Assembly: GCF_018130785.1 (NCBI RefSeq)
Contig: NZ_JAFCJT010000039.1
Span: 1-45,101 of the forward strand
Reading direction: 5' to 3'
DNA: 45,101 bases
DNA from: Bradyrhizobium liaoningense
Lineage (GTDB): Bacteria; Pseudomonadota; Alphaproteobacteria; Rhizobiales; Xanthobacteraceae
Both the position numbers and the translations under genes were made by a program. The notes beneath the pieces were generated by a model. That model worked only from the letters and a program-made list of their open reading frames with translations. It had not been told where the DNA came from and did no database searches. Every line of letters starts with the position of its first letter. The first letter of the stretch is position 1. This document shows positions 16,774-25,579 of the stretch, piece after piece.

Positions 16774-17505
16774 ATGTTCGGACTGCACTATCGGCTCGAA
16801 CGCAAAGCCATCGGACTCACGCTCGGCATCATTCTTGTGGCGAGCATCGGCGGTCTCGTGGAAATCGCGCCGCTCTTCACCATCCACCAGACGGTGGAAG
16901 ACGCGCCCGACATGCGTGTCTACACCCCGCTCGAACTGGCGGGCCGCAACATCTACATCCGCGAAGGCTGCTACGCCTGTCACTCGCAGATGATCCGCAC
17001 CTTGCGCGATGAAATCGAACGCTACGGGCCCTACTCGCTCGCCGTCGAATCGAAATACGACCATCCGATGTTGTGGGGTTCGAAGCGTACGGGACCGGAC
17101 CTCGCGCGCATCGGCGACAAGTATTCCGACGAATGGCACGTCGCCCACCTTAACAACCCGCGCGACGTTCTTTCAGTTTCCGTCATGCCCGCTTATTCGT
17201 GGTTGCTGAAAACGACGTTGCGCACCGATGATCTCGGCGCGCACCTGAAGGCCCAGCGCACCGTCGGCGTGCCCTACACCGACGAGATGATTGCGAATGC
17301 GAGCAGAGACGCTTACGGCCAAGCCGCTCCGGAATCCCCCTATGTTGATGGCGTCACGCAACGCTATGGCAAGGCCACGAACGTCCGCGCGTTCGACGGC
17401 AAGCCTGGCGAGCTCACCGAGATGGACGCGTTGGTCGCCTATCTCCAGGTGCTAGGCCACCTGACCGACGCGGCGCATAAATCCGTCACGAACGCTGTGA
17501 GGTGA
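16774..17505 (+). CDS. ccoO: cbb3 oxidase subunit II, mono-haem cytochrome c
   Basis: 243 residues. One N-terminal membrane anchor (residues 12-36), then a periplasmic cytochrome with CYACH (66-70) and the family motif REGCYACHSQMIR; Met in VSVMPAYSWL is the likely sixth ligand. Transfers electrons from CcoP to the catalytic haems in CcoN. Length and motifs are normal. Ends two bases before ccoQ. Confidence 0.98.
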   Translation: MFGLHYRLERKAIGLTLGIILVASIGGLVEIAPLFTIHQTVEDAPDMRVYTPLELAGRNIYIREGCYACHSQMIRTLRDEIERYGPYSLAVESKYDHPMLWGSKRTGPDLARIGDKYSDEWHVAHLNNPRDVLSVSVMPAYSWLLKTTLRTDDLGAHLKAQRTVGVPYTDEMIANASRDAYGQAAPESPYVDGVTQRYGKATNVRAFDGKPGELTEMDALVAYLQVLGHLTDAAHKSVTNAVR

Positions 17506-17507
17506 TC

Positions 17508-17678
17508 ATGGATCTCGAACACGCTACACTGGTGCGGCTCTCGAAGTCGTTCGGATTGTTCTATCTGATCGCACTCTCAATCATCACAGTTGTCTATGCC
17601 TATTGGCCGTCGAACAGAAAGGCGTTCGATCGCGCTGCGAAGTCGGTCCTGCGCAATGAGGATGGGCCATGGCGGTAG
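17508..17678 (+). CDS. ccoQ: cbb3 oxidase small subunit CcoQ
   Basis: 56 residues: MDLEHATLVRLSKSF, one membrane helix (about 17-32, LFYLIALSIITVVYAYW) and a basic tail with WPSNRKAFD, the usual CcoQ/FixQ signature. It stabilises the oxidase complex. Its stop overlaps the ccoP ATG by 10 bases (17669-17678), so the two are translationally coupled. Confidence 0.93.
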   Translation: MDLEHATLVRLSKSFGLFYLIALSIITVVYAYWPSNRKAFDRAAKSVLRNEDGPWR

Positions 17679-18550
17679 AAGAACGCGACAACTACACCGG
17701 TTATCTGACCACCGGACACGAGTGGAACGGCATCAAGGAATTGAACACGCCCGTTCCGCGCGCGGTGTACTTTTTCCTGCTGATCGCTTTTCTCTTTTCC
17801 GTCGGCTGCTGGGTGCTGATGCCCGCATGGCCACTCGGCGTCAGCTACACAAAAGGCCTGCTCGGCCTTGACCAGCGCAACATCGTGCAGGACTCGCTGA
17901 AGCGGGCGGCGCTAGGCCGCAGCGCATGGACCCAGCAGATTGAGGCCAAAAGCTATCAGGATATTCAGGCTGACAAGGCGCTGATGCAGATCGTGCGCCA
18001 GACCGGCCGTACCCTGTTCGGTGACAATTGCGCCGTGTGCCACGGGCGCAACGCAAAGGGCGGCCACGGCTTCCCAAACCTGACTACGACCTCATGGCTG
18101 TGGGGTGGCGCTCCCGAAGCCATTGCCGAAACCATCCGCGTTGGCATCAACTCGTCGCATCTCGACAGCCGCACTTCGCAGATGCCTGCCTTTGGTCATG
18201 ACCATATCCTTCAGCAGGCCGATGTCGACAAGGTGGTGGCCTTTGTGCGCTCGCTCTCCGATCCATCCGCCGCGAAGACGGCAAGGCCCGACGATGTGGA
18301 CGCCGGCAAGGAGATCTTCGTTGCCAATTGCACCGCATGTCATGGTGAGGACGCCAAAGGCAACAGCGACGTGGGCGCACCCAACCTGACCGACAAGTTC
18401 TGGATCTATGGGGGCGACCAGCAGACGATCGCGAACACACTATGGAACGGACGGCAGGGCCACATGCCGTCATGGGAAGGCCGCCTGACGCCGATCGATC
18501 GCAAGATCCTCGCGCTATACTTGGTCGATCAGAGGATGCCCAACCAATGA
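17669..18550 (+). CDS. ccoP: cbb3 oxidase subunit III, di-haem cytochrome c
   Basis: 293 residues. Cytoplasmic N-terminus with HEWNGIKELNTPVPR, membrane helix at about 31-51, and two periplasmic cytochrome domains with CAVCH (121-125) and CTACH (221-225). It accepts electrons from soluble cytochromes and passes them to CcoO. A normal FixP. Its TGA overlaps the ATG of the next gene (ATGA). Confidence 0.98.
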   Translation: MAVEERDNYTGYLTTGHEWNGIKELNTPVPRAVYFFLLIAFLFSVGCWVLMPAWPLGVSYTKGLLGLDQRNIVQDSLKRAALGRSAWTQQIEAKSYQDIQADKALMQIVRQTGRTLFGDNCAVCHGRNAKGGHGFPNLTTTSWLWGGAPEAIAETIRVGINSSHLDSRTSQMPAFGHDHILQQADVDKVVAFVRSLSDPSAAKTARPDDVDAGKEIFVANCTACHGEDAKGNSDVGAPNLTDKFWIYGGDQQTIANTLWNGRQGHMPSWEGRLTPIDRKILALYLVDQRMPNQ

Positions 18551-18801
18551 ATGGGATGGCGGCATCGCCTGACAGATGGAAGGCGAAATCCATCGTCTGG
18601 CTGTCGATCTGTCTCGGTCTGATTGTGCTGGTCGCCGCCAATGCGCATCTGCTTTACGTGGCTGTCTCCTCTCAGCCGGACTGCGTCGCTCATCTCCAGC
18701 ACGGCGAAGGCAACGGCACCAATAGCTTCAGCGCGGCGACCTCGTCGTGTTCATCCAAACCGACCACAACAGCCAAAGCACGGATAGACCGATCGACATG
18801 A
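18547..18801 (+). CDS. 84-residue membrane protein in the cco operon
   Basis: 84 residues from the ATG at 18547, overlapping the ccoP stop (ATGA) and itself overlapping the next start (ATGA at 18798). One membrane helix (about 15-38: VWLSICLGLIVLVAAN, HLLYVAV) and a Ser/Thr-rich periplasmic tail with two Cys (SQPDCVAHL, TSSCSS). It sits where ccoG/ccoH normally lie but has no similarity to CcoH (about 160 residues, FixH domain) that I can see. The double translational coupling makes it a genuine operon member; function unknown, possibly oxidase assembly. Confidence 0.85.
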   Translation: MNGMAASPDRWKAKSIVWLSICLGLIVLVAANAHLLYVAVSSQPDCVAHLQHGEGNGTNSFSAATSSCSSKPTTTAKARIDRST

Positions 18802-19595
18802 CCATGATCCCGACCGTCATGCCTCCACTTCCCACGAAAAACCGTTGGCATCGCTTGCTTGCTCCCGCCGATGCTTTCATATGGCTTGCGAACGGCTGGT
18901 ATGACCTGACCGTGCAGCCGATGACGAGCCTCTGCTACGGCCTGATGATCTTTCTCGCATCCGTCGCCATCGTCGGTGGTTTGTTTCGCCTAGGCTGGGA
19001 CTACATCCTGTTTCCCGCATTCGCGGGTTTTATGGTGGTAGGCCCGATCCTCGCAATCGGCCTGTATGAAAAAAGCCGCCGCCTTGCCGCAGGCTTGCCC
19101 GTCAGCCTCTCGACCATGATTTTCGTCAAGCCGCAATGCGGCGGCCAGATTCTGTTCGCGGGCGTACTCCTATGCCTTTTGATGATCACATGGATACGCG
19201 CGGCGGTGATTATCTACGCCCTGTTCTTTGGCCTGGTGCCGTTTCCCGGTCTCGAACACATCGCACCGATGCTATTCGCCACGCCGGTTGGCTGGGCGAC
19301 GCTCATTGTCGGCGGGGCCGTCGGCGGATTGTTCGCGGCGTTCTCGTTTGCGATCAGCGCGTTCTCGATTCCCATGATGCTCGACAGGCGCGTTGACGCC
19401 TTCACTGCCATGGGCTCGAGCATGGCGCTGGTCTGGAACAACCTGCCCGTGATGCTGACCTGGGGAGTCATCGTGCTTGCACTGTTCTTGGTCTCTCTCG
19501 CCACTGGAATGCTGGGCCTGATCATCGTGTTTCCCGTGCTCGGGCACGGCAGCTGGCATGCCTATCGCGCGGCGGTGGACGAAGCCGCGATATAA
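18798..19595 (+). CDS. DUF2189 family integral membrane protein
   Basis: 265 residues, about six membrane helices; matches the DUF2189 pattern: PADAFIWLANGWYDL near residue 30, GLMIFLASVAIV, FMVVGPILAIGLYEKSR (about 75-92), and the C-terminal FPVLGHGSWHAYR. Function of the family is unknown. ATG at 18798 overlaps the stop of the 84-residue gene (ATGA), so the upstream in-frame GTG at 18747 is not needed. Lying between ccoP and ccoI it probably serves oxidase biogenesis or copper/haem handling; this is inference. Confidence 0.92.
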   Translation: MTMIPTVMPPLPTKNRWHRLLAPADAFIWLANGWYDLTVQPMTSLCYGLMIFLASVAIVGGLFRLGWDYILFPAFAGFMVVGPILAIGLYEKSRRLAAGLPVSLSTMIFVKPQCGGQILFAGVLLCLLMITWIRAAVIIYALFFGLVPFPGLEHIAPMLFATPVGWATLIVGGAVGGLFAAFSFAISAFSIPMMLDRRVDAFTAMGSSMALVWNNLPVMLTWGVIVLALFLVSLATGMLGLIIVFPVLGHGSWHAYRAAVDEAAI

Positions 19596-19642
19596 CGACA
19601 ACCGCCGGCGGATTGCCGGCGGCGTGCAGAAACGGAGTGCCG

Positions 19643-21922
19643 ATGAGTTGTTGCGCGCCTGGCGCTGAGCTGGCTCTTGCCACGTCTGATCCTCACACCG
19701 CGAATGAGGAAGTTCTGCTCGCGAGCCGCTTTGTCGGCGACGGTTTTCGCCAGACCGATCTCTCGGTGCCGGGCATTCACTGCGGCGGCTGCATCCAGAA
19801 AGTCGAAGCCGCGCTCGGCGCGCTTCCCGGTGTAGAAAAGGCGCGCGTCAATCTCTCCACCAAGCGCGTCGCGATCCGCTGGCAGGCCGACAAGCCGCCC
19901 TCACCATTCATCGAGACACTCAGCAAGATCGGCTACGACGCACATCTTCACGATGCCGGCCCGGACCAGACGGACGAGACGCTGAAAGAGTTGATCCGCG
20001 CGCTCGCCGTGGCTGGCTTCGCGGGCAGCAACATCATGCTGCTGTCGGTGTCGATATGGTCCGGTGCGGAAGCTCCAACCCGCGACATCTTTCACTGGAT
20101 CTCCGCGCTGATCGCCTTTCCAGCGCTGATCTATTCGGGCCGCGTATTCTTTTCTTCCGCTTGGCGCGCTCTGCGCCATGGCCATACCAACATGGACGTT
20201 CCCGTTTCCATCGGCGTGCTGCTTGCCTTTGGCATGAGCCTTTACGAAACGTTCAATCACGAATCACACGCCTATTTCGACGCGGCGACCTCGCTGCTGT
20301 TCTTCCTGCTGATCGGCCGCACGCTCGATCACATGATGCGCGAGCGCGCACGAACCGCCGTCCGAGGACTGGCCCGCCTGTCCTCCCGCGGCGCACTTGT
20401 CGTGCAGGACGACAGCACGCATGCCTATCTGCCGGTGAACGAGATCCAGCCGAATATGCACATCCTGCTGGCGGCGGGCGAACGCGTGCCGGTCGATGCC
20501 CGGGTCGAAACAGGACAATCCGAGATTGACTGCGCGCTGGTGTCCGGCGAGAGCCTGCCGCAACCGGTCTCACCGGGCACGATGCTGTCCGCGGGAACGC
20601 TGAACTTAACCGCCCCCCTTATCATCGTCGCCACGGCTGCCTCGAAGGATTCATTCCTCGCCGAAATGGTGCGAATGATGGAAGCGGCCGAAGCTGGGCG
20701 CTCGGTCTACCGGCGTGTCGCGGACCGCGCCTCGCGGCTCTATGCGCCGGTCGTGCATCTCACGACGCTGTTGACGTTCATCGGCTGGATGATTGTGGAA
20801 GGCGACCTGCATCGCGCGGCCACCATTGCCGTCGCGGTGCTGATCATCACTTGCCCTTGCGCGCTCGGCCTTGCCGTACCTATGGTACAGATCGTCGCCG
20901 CGCGGCGTCTGTTCGAAAGCGGTGTGATGGTCAAGGACGGCGGCGCGCTGGAGCGCTTCGCGGAAGTCGACACCGTGATTTTCGACAAGACCGGAACGCT
21001 GACCATGGATCGCCTGCGGCTCATCAATCGCAAAGCCATCAATCCAGCAGCGATTGCGATCGCCGCATCCATCGCGACCCATTCACGCCATCCTTACTCC
21101 CGTGCGCTCGCCGCCGCACGACGCGACAACACTATCACGCCGGCGGCACTGAACGATATTTCAGAGCAGCCGGGCTCCGGAATGCAGGCCACCATCGGCA
21201 AGACGATCTACAGGCTCGGCCGGGCCGACTGGGCGCTGACGGATGGAGCCAAACAGTCAAGCGCAGCCGGCGTTGTACTCTCCGAGAACGGGCAACTGCG
21301 CGCGACCTTCCAATTCGACAGCGATCTTCGCCCGGATGTCCGCGAGGCCGTGCTCGCCATTTCCAATCAAGGATGCCGCGTCGAGATCATGTCCGGCGAT
21401 CGCGACGAACCGGTGCGCCATCTCGCATCTGATCTCGGGCTTCCCTATCGTGCGGGCGTCTCCCCCGCTGACAAAACGAAACACATCGTCGACCTGTCGG
21501 AAGCGGGACAGCGCGTGCTGATGGTCGGTGACGGCCTCAACGATACGCCGGCCCTCGTCGCTGCCCATGCCTCCATGGCTCCGGCCACCGCCGCCGATGT
21601 CGGACGCAATGCCGCCGATCTCGTCTTTCTGCGCGAGAGCCTGCTGGCGGTACCGCAAGCCATTGCAATTGCGCGCGATACGCAGAGACTCGTGCGCCAA
21701 AATCTCATCCTCGCCGTCGGCTACAATGCCATTGCAGTACCCGTCGCGATCCTTGGCCATGTGACACCATTGGTGGCGGCGGTTACGATGTCAGCCTCGT
21801 CACTGCTGGTGATCGCCAATGCCCTGCGGCTGCATGGCTGGCGCTCGTGGAAGGAGCCGCACTCGGGCCCGCCGGCTTTCGATATATCCGCGCAGACGCT
21901 CGCGACGGAGAAAGCCCGATGA
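19643..21922 (+). CDS. ccoI: Copper-translocating P-type ATPase for cbb3 assembly
   Basis: 759 residues. Cu-exporting P1B-ATPase (FixI) that delivers copper for the CcoN active site. Order: Cys-containing N-terminus (MSCCAPG), heavy-metal-associated domain with GIHCGGC (Cys47, Cys50), membrane helices, actuator motif SGES (301-304), transport-site CPC (404-406), phosphorylation motif DKTGT (Asp448), and GDGLNDTPAL in the hinge. Start ATG 19643 follows GGAG by 6 bases. Its stop overlaps ccoS (ATGA). Confidence 0.97.
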   Translation: MSCCAPGAELALATSDPHTANEEVLLASRFVGDGFRQTDLSVPGIHCGGCIQKVEAALGALPGVEKARVNLSTKRVAIRWQADKPPSPFIETLSKIGYDAHLHDAGPDQTDETLKELIRALAVAGFAGSNIMLLSVSIWSGAEAPTRDIFHWISALIAFPALIYSGRVFFSSAWRALRHGHTNMDVPVSIGVLLAFGMSLYETFNHESHAYFDAATSLLFFLLIGRTLDHMMRERARTAVRGLARLSSRGALVVQDDSTHAYLPVNEIQPNMHILLAAGERVPVDARVETGQSEIDCALVSGESLPQPVSPGTMLSAGTLNLTAPLIIVATAASKDSFLAEMVRMMEAAEAGRSVYRRVADRASRLYAPVVHLTTLLTFIGWMIVEGDLHRAATIAVAVLIITCPCALGLAVPMVQIVAARRLFESGVMVKDGGALERFAEVDTVIFDKTGTLTMDRLRLINRKAINPAAIAIAASIATHSRHPYSRALAAARRDNTITPAALNDISEQPGSGMQATIGKTIYRLGRADWALTDGAKQSSAAGVVLSENGQLRATFQFDSDLRPDVREAVLAISNQGCRVEIMSGDRDEPVRHLASDLGLPYRAGVSPADKTKHIVDLSEAGQRVLMVGDGLNDTPALVAAHASMAPATAADVGRNAADLVFLRESLLAVPQAIAIARDTQRLVRQNLILAVGYNAIAVPVAILGHVTPLVAAVTMSASSLLVIANALRLHGWRSWKEPHSGPPAFDISAQTLATEKAR

Positions 21923-22074
21923 CGGGTTACTTCTTCCTGATTCCCGTTGCGCTCGCGCTCGGTGCCGTTGCACTAGGCGCGTTTATGTGGTCGCTGCAAA
22001 GCGGCCAATATGACGATCTTGCGGGCGCGGCCGAACGAATCCTGTTCGAAAACGGCGATCGGCCCGACGATTAG
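21919..22074 (+). CDS. ccoS: cbb3 oxidase maturation protein CcoS
   Basis: 51 residues: one membrane helix (MTGYFFLIPVALALG, AFMWSL) followed by the family signature SGQYDDLAGAAERIL. Needed for cofactor insertion into cbb3 oxidase in other bacteria. ATG overlaps the ccoI stop by four bases. Last gene of the cco operon. Confidence 0.95.
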   Translation: MTGYFFLIPVALALGAVALGAFMWSLQSGQYDDLAGAAERILFENGDRPDD

Positions 22075-22210
22075 GCATCGGCGCACGGAGACAAGCCGAG
22101 TCACCGCAGCTAGTTGTTTAGTCCCGATGTGAGGTGGACCGGATTAAATCTGAATCGCTTGGGGGTGGCCGTCCAACACTTTGCAGTTCGCCTCTTCAGC
22201 GCGCCATTCC

Positions 22211-22312
22211 GCGCCGCTATGGAAACTATACGCGCCGGCTATTGGAAACTTTCGTCCTGTGCTGCGATCAATCGGTACCACTGTCGCAGATTTCGTTGAG
22301 TAACGCCGATGG
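22211..22312. repeat. Interspersed repeat R2, copy b
   Basis: Counterpart of 14881-14985. The dyad is shorter here (CTGCGA 22262-22267, TCGCAG 22284-22289). It ends at the start codon of the DoxX-like gene. Confidence 0.6.
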
Positions 22313-22839
22313 CATGGCGCACGCTTAGAAAGATGTCGTCCGGACCGCTTCACAGCGTCGTGCGCACTGGCCAACCCATCCTCAAGCTGCGATCCGCCGA
22401 GCAACGAGCATCTCTTGCCCTCGATCTTCTTTCGCTGGGAAGCCGCGCGGCGCTCGGGATCTCCTTCCTATTGTCGGTCAGCGACCGGCTCGGGTTCTAC
22501 GGCAATCCGGGCGAGCGCGGAGTTTCCTGGGGAACATTCGAACGGTTTCTGGGCTACGCGGCCAAGGTCAATTCGTTCGCGCCAGCATGGATGATCCCCT
22601 TTCTCGGCGCGACCGCGACGGTTCTGGAATTTCTATTTGGCGTTACGCTGGTACTCGGACTCGCGGTGCGATGGGCGGCTTTCGGCAGCGCGGGCCTGCT
22701 CCTCCTGTTTGGTTCAGCCATGGCGATTTCGTTTGGGATCAAGTCGCCATTCGACTACTCCGTGTTCGCCGCGCTGTGCTGCGCCCTGTTTCTGGGCTTC
22801 GCCGGCTCGAATCGATGGACCGTCGACTCTTTACTATGA
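22309..22839 (+). CDS. DoxX-like membrane protein
   Basis: 176 residues, four membrane helices after a ~45-residue cytoplasmic lead. The DoxX-like features are a first helix with GISFLLSVSDRLGFYG, WGTFERFLGYAAKVN, a second with TVLEFLFGVTLVLGL, and the KSPFDYSVFAALCCALFL helix. The family is linked to thiosulphate or quinone oxidoreductases and oxidative stress, with no precise role here. No good Shine-Dalgarno sequence precedes the ATG at 22309; an ATG at 22333 is an alternative. Confidence 0.82.
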   Translation: MAWRTLRKMSSGPLHSVVRTGQPILKLRSAEQRASLALDLLSLGSRAALGISFLLSVSDRLGFYGNPGERGVSWGTFERFLGYAAKVNSFAPAWMIPFLGATATVLEFLFGVTLVLGLAVRWAAFGSAGLLLLFGSAMAISFGIKSPFDYSVFAALCCALFLGFAGSNRWTVDSLL

Positions 22840-23254
22840 TGCTCCAATGGCAACGCGCTCTTCCACTTTCGCTTTCGGCAGTTACGCGTCACCGACCCAT
22901 GCCAAAGCTAACCTCGGCTTGTTTCCCGATATCGCAGCTCAATCGCGAGACGAAGAAACGTCGCCGAAATCGAACAAGCCGCTTTGATGCCGGGCATGAG
23001 ATTGCCGGAGACCTCGGACACGCCGCCGACCTGGCGGCGATCTCCAGCGAAGGCAGCCGAGCGGCGGCGACGCGCATCACAATTTCCAGATTCCAGCCAG
23101 TCTCTGCGGATGCGGCTGGTGGCATTTCTCACTGCAGCATCACGCGGCGCGACGGCAATAATGATCGTCTATCGACTCTATGGCGAGAGGTGATTTCCCT
23201 GGCCGGCGCTGCAAGGGCATCATCTTCGGGTGGTTTAACGCGAACGGAGCTATC
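22840..23254. other. Intergenic, no gene recognised
   Basis: A 46-codon frame (from about 22847) and others lack ribosome-binding sites and motifs. Nothing recognised. Confidence 0.5.
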
Positions 23255-23566
23255 ATGAAGGTTGAAGTCGCCAGCCTGGCGATCGCGCTCGCAATTGCTG
23301 TTCCTAGCGCGGTGGCCGCGACGGCCGCATCGTCTGCCACGCCGATCAATGGCACGTCGATCAAGGCGGCAGTACCAGCCGTGACGACGGACGTGCGCTA
23401 TCGGGTGCGACGGCATTATCCGTACCCTCCGTACTGGGACTATCCCACCTATAATATGTACCGGGGCTATCCCACCTATAATTCGTACTTGGGCTATCCG
23501 ATCCATAAATCATATTCGAGCTATCCCGCCTATTACCGTCCCGATTTCTCTTATGACTGGTGGTGA
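23255..23566 (+). CDS. Small secreted Tyr/Pro-rich repeat protein
   Basis: 103 residues from ATG 23255 (GGAG 7 bases upstream). Signal peptide MKVEVASLAIALAIAV ending near AVAA; the mature part ends in a low-complexity region (residues ~60-103) built of a degenerate repeat (G/D)YPTYNxY: WDYPTYNMY, GYPTYNSY, GYPIHKSY, SYPAYY. Such aromatic repeats suggest a surface or cell-wall-associated, possibly cross-linkable protein. No domain known to me. Confidence 0.75.
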   Translation: MKVEVASLAIALAIAVPSAVAATAASSATPINGTSIKAAVPAVTTDVRYRVRRHYPYPPYWDYPTYNMYRGYPTYNSYLGYPIHKSYSSYPAYYRPDFSYDWW

Positions 23567-23736
23567 CGCCAAAGCTTCGCGGCTTGCGGCTCCCTCAAGT
23601 CGCCGCTAGCCAACATGTACTTGAGAGATTTTAGCGTTCTTCGGTCATACGCATGTCATTCTCGGGTCTTTTTCGACGGATTCGGCAAGGGGCATCGCCC
23701 GCTGGATGTGCACTTCAACTAGTTAGGAGAACTACC

Positions 23737-24096
23737 GTGACAAAACGTTCCCTTCTTATTGCAGCGTCGAGCTGCTTCATTGTCTTTGGGCCAGCAGCAT
23801 ACGGACGCTCTGCCTACGACGGCTCTTGGGACCTCGTCTTCGTGACGCAAAGAGGAACCTGCGATTCCAGTTATAGCTTTACTGTCGATGTGACCAACGG
23901 AATTGTAACGCATCCCAATCTCGTGAGATTTCGAGGTCACGTCGAAAAATCCGGCGCGGTTCGCGCTTCCGTGACAGTCCAAGACAAATATGCCACGGGT
24001 GCGGGCAAGTTGTTCGCGACGTCCGGTCAGGGGACCTGGAGCGGTCACTCGGGACCGGCGCGATGCTCAGGCTACTGGACGGCGCGGCGCAACTGA
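23737..24096 (+). CDS. Small secreted protein of unknown function
   Basis: 119 residues from GTG 23737, with AGGAG seven bases upstream. Signal peptide TKRSLLIAASSCFIV ending near YGRSA; mature part with two conserved-looking Cys (GTCDSSY, ARCSGYW) likely paired, and the phrases YDGSWDLVFVTQRG, VTHPNLVRFRGHV and GQGTWSGHSG. It resembles small beta-rich exported proteins of Bradyrhizobium/Rhodopseudomonas that I know only as hypothetical. Followed after 107 bases by the caspase-like gene. Confidence 0.78.
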   Translation: MTKRSLLIAASSCFIVFGPAAYGRSAYDGSWDLVFVTQRGTCDSSYSFTVDVTNGIVTHPNLVRFRGHVEKSGAVRASVTVQDKYATGAGKLFATSGQGTWSGHSGPARCSGYWTARRN

Positions 24097-24203
24097 AGGA
24101 CGCAACGGCGGCAAGCCGGTGCGACCGTGGCGCGGATGCTGGCGCCGCCAAGCCATCCTACCGGAGAGCAGCATTTCCTCGTTGCACTGGAGACTATAAT
24201 GAA

Positions 24204-25091
24204 ATGACCGTTCCCAAAATGCTACTCGGCGCTGTAGTCCTGCTCGGCTTGTTCTCGCCCGGTCTCGACAAGATAATGCGGTTGGAGAAGCCTCGACCCA
24301 TGAGCGCGCCCAGCCGGCCGGGTGAATCCGCACCACTCGATACTAATCGGCTAGCTCTGGTAATTGGCAATTCAGCCTATCCCGATGCCGGCTCCCCTCT
24401 TCCCCAAGTGACACGTGATGCGGAAAGTTTGACAAGTGCTCTTCGCAAGGACGGCTTTTTGGTCGACGCCATTGACAATGCGACGCGCCTCGACATGACC
24501 CTCGCAATCGATCATCTAAGGGCAAGAGCACATTTGCACTCAATTGCATTAGTCTATTTTGGAGGCTTCGGCATACAATCCGACGGACAAAATTATTTGA
24601 TCCCGGTCGATGCGAAGATCTGGAGTGAAAACGATGTCCGTCGACAAGGCGTAAGCATTGACCGTCTCCTTTCGCAACTCCAGACTTCTGGCGTACGCGT
24701 CAGGGCCGCAGTCATTGAGGCCTCGCGCCGCAATCCTTACGAGCGACGTTTCAGGGCTTATTCACACGGACTTGCACCCATTCAAACGAGTGAGAACGCG
24801 CTGATCATCAGCTCAGCAGCGCCTGGCCAAGTCGTCGAAGAACCGGATGAAATGCATAGTCAGCTGATGACTGCTCTACTTACGCAGATCGATTCTTCGA
24901 AGGGGATCGAGGAGGCCTTCAATAATACCCGGAACGCAGTGGTGGCTGCTACTCAAGGTCGACAGATTCCAGATGTGTCATCTACGCTAACCGAGAGCGT
25001 CAATCTTTGGCCGGCACGGAACGGCGTTCCCTGTCCTCCGTCGGCTCTGCGGCTAGCGGTCGTCGCGAGTGATCATACAGATTTCTGTTGA
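24204..25091 (+). CDS. Caspase-fold (C14-like) protein, catalytic residues replaced
   Basis: 295 residues. N-terminal hydrophobic segment (5-20) suggests export or a membrane anchor. Residues 48-215 have the caspase-like p20 fold: LALVIGNSAYPDAGSPLPQ, RDAESLTSAL, then the strand where active enzymes read YFSGHG but here VYFGGFGIQ (Phe122 for the catalytic His), YLIPVDAKI, and the strand normally LDACRNNPF, here IEASRRNPY (Ser174 for the catalytic Cys). Both residues of the dyad are lost while the frame and the fold motifs are kept, so it is probably a pseudopeptidase with a binding or scaffolding role. ATG at 24204 has GGAG 11 bases upstream. Confidence 0.88.
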   Translation: MTVPKMLLGAVVLLGLFSPGLDKIMRLEKPRPMSAPSRPGESAPLDTNRLALVIGNSAYPDAGSPLPQVTRDAESLTSALRKDGFLVDAIDNATRLDMTLAIDHLRARAHLHSIALVYFGGFGIQSDGQNYLIPVDAKIWSENDVRRQGVSIDRLLSQLQTSGVRVRAAVIEASRRNPYERRFRAYSHGLAPIQTSENALIISSAAPGQVVEEPDEMHSQLMTALLTQIDSSKGIEEAFNNTRNAVVAATQGRQIPDVSSTLTESVNLWPARNGVPCPPSALRLAVVASDHTDFC

Positions 25092-25229
25092 TCTCCATGA
25101 ATCAAAGTCAAAGCTGACTTCCCATAGAGTGCCCCACTCAATCATCTCCGCCTTGTCCGGAGCCTCCAACGCGCCTGGCGCTGTCCCATATCGATTACAC
25201 CGCCTCACTGAAGCTCATTTTCGCGTTTC

Positions 25230-25481
25230 ATGATCGTCTGTTCCTGCAATGTCCTCAGCGACCACGATGTTCGCCATGCCGTGAACACGGCCGATGACAC
25301 GCTACGCAACGCCAAGCAGATCTATGATTGCCTTGGCTGCAGCGCCGAATGCGGCCGCTGCGCGCGCACCATCAAGACGATGATCAACGAGGCGTGCGGG
25401 AAATGTGCACTAGATTGTCAGGCTGGCTGCCCGCATCGCGGGGTCCTGGATGAGCTCAAAGTCGCGCCCGCAGCGCCCTAG
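25230..25481 (+). CDS. bfd: Bacterioferritin-associated ferredoxin (2Fe-2S)
   Basis: 83 residues. BFD-type [2Fe-2S] domain: CSC at residues 4-6 and CLGCSAECGRC (35-45), with the conserved helix IKTMINEA. Bfd reduces ferric iron in bacterioferritin to release it. The C-terminal extension has four further Cys (CGKCALDCQAGC), not needed for the cluster. It was probably operonic with the bacterioferritin gene that follows, which is dead. Confidence 0.92.
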   Translation: MIVCSCNVLSDHDVRHAVNTADDTLRNAKQIYDCLGCSAECGRCARTIKTMINEACGKCALDCQAGCPHRGVLDELKVAPAAP

Positions 25482-25579
25482 TTTCCCTAGATTTGCTGGA
25501 TAGGTGCCTCTCGGTTTCGTGCCCGGGATGCCTGCTTGCTTGTTTCTTCTTCAGCAGCGTCCCTCAAGCGTTGGAGTTC

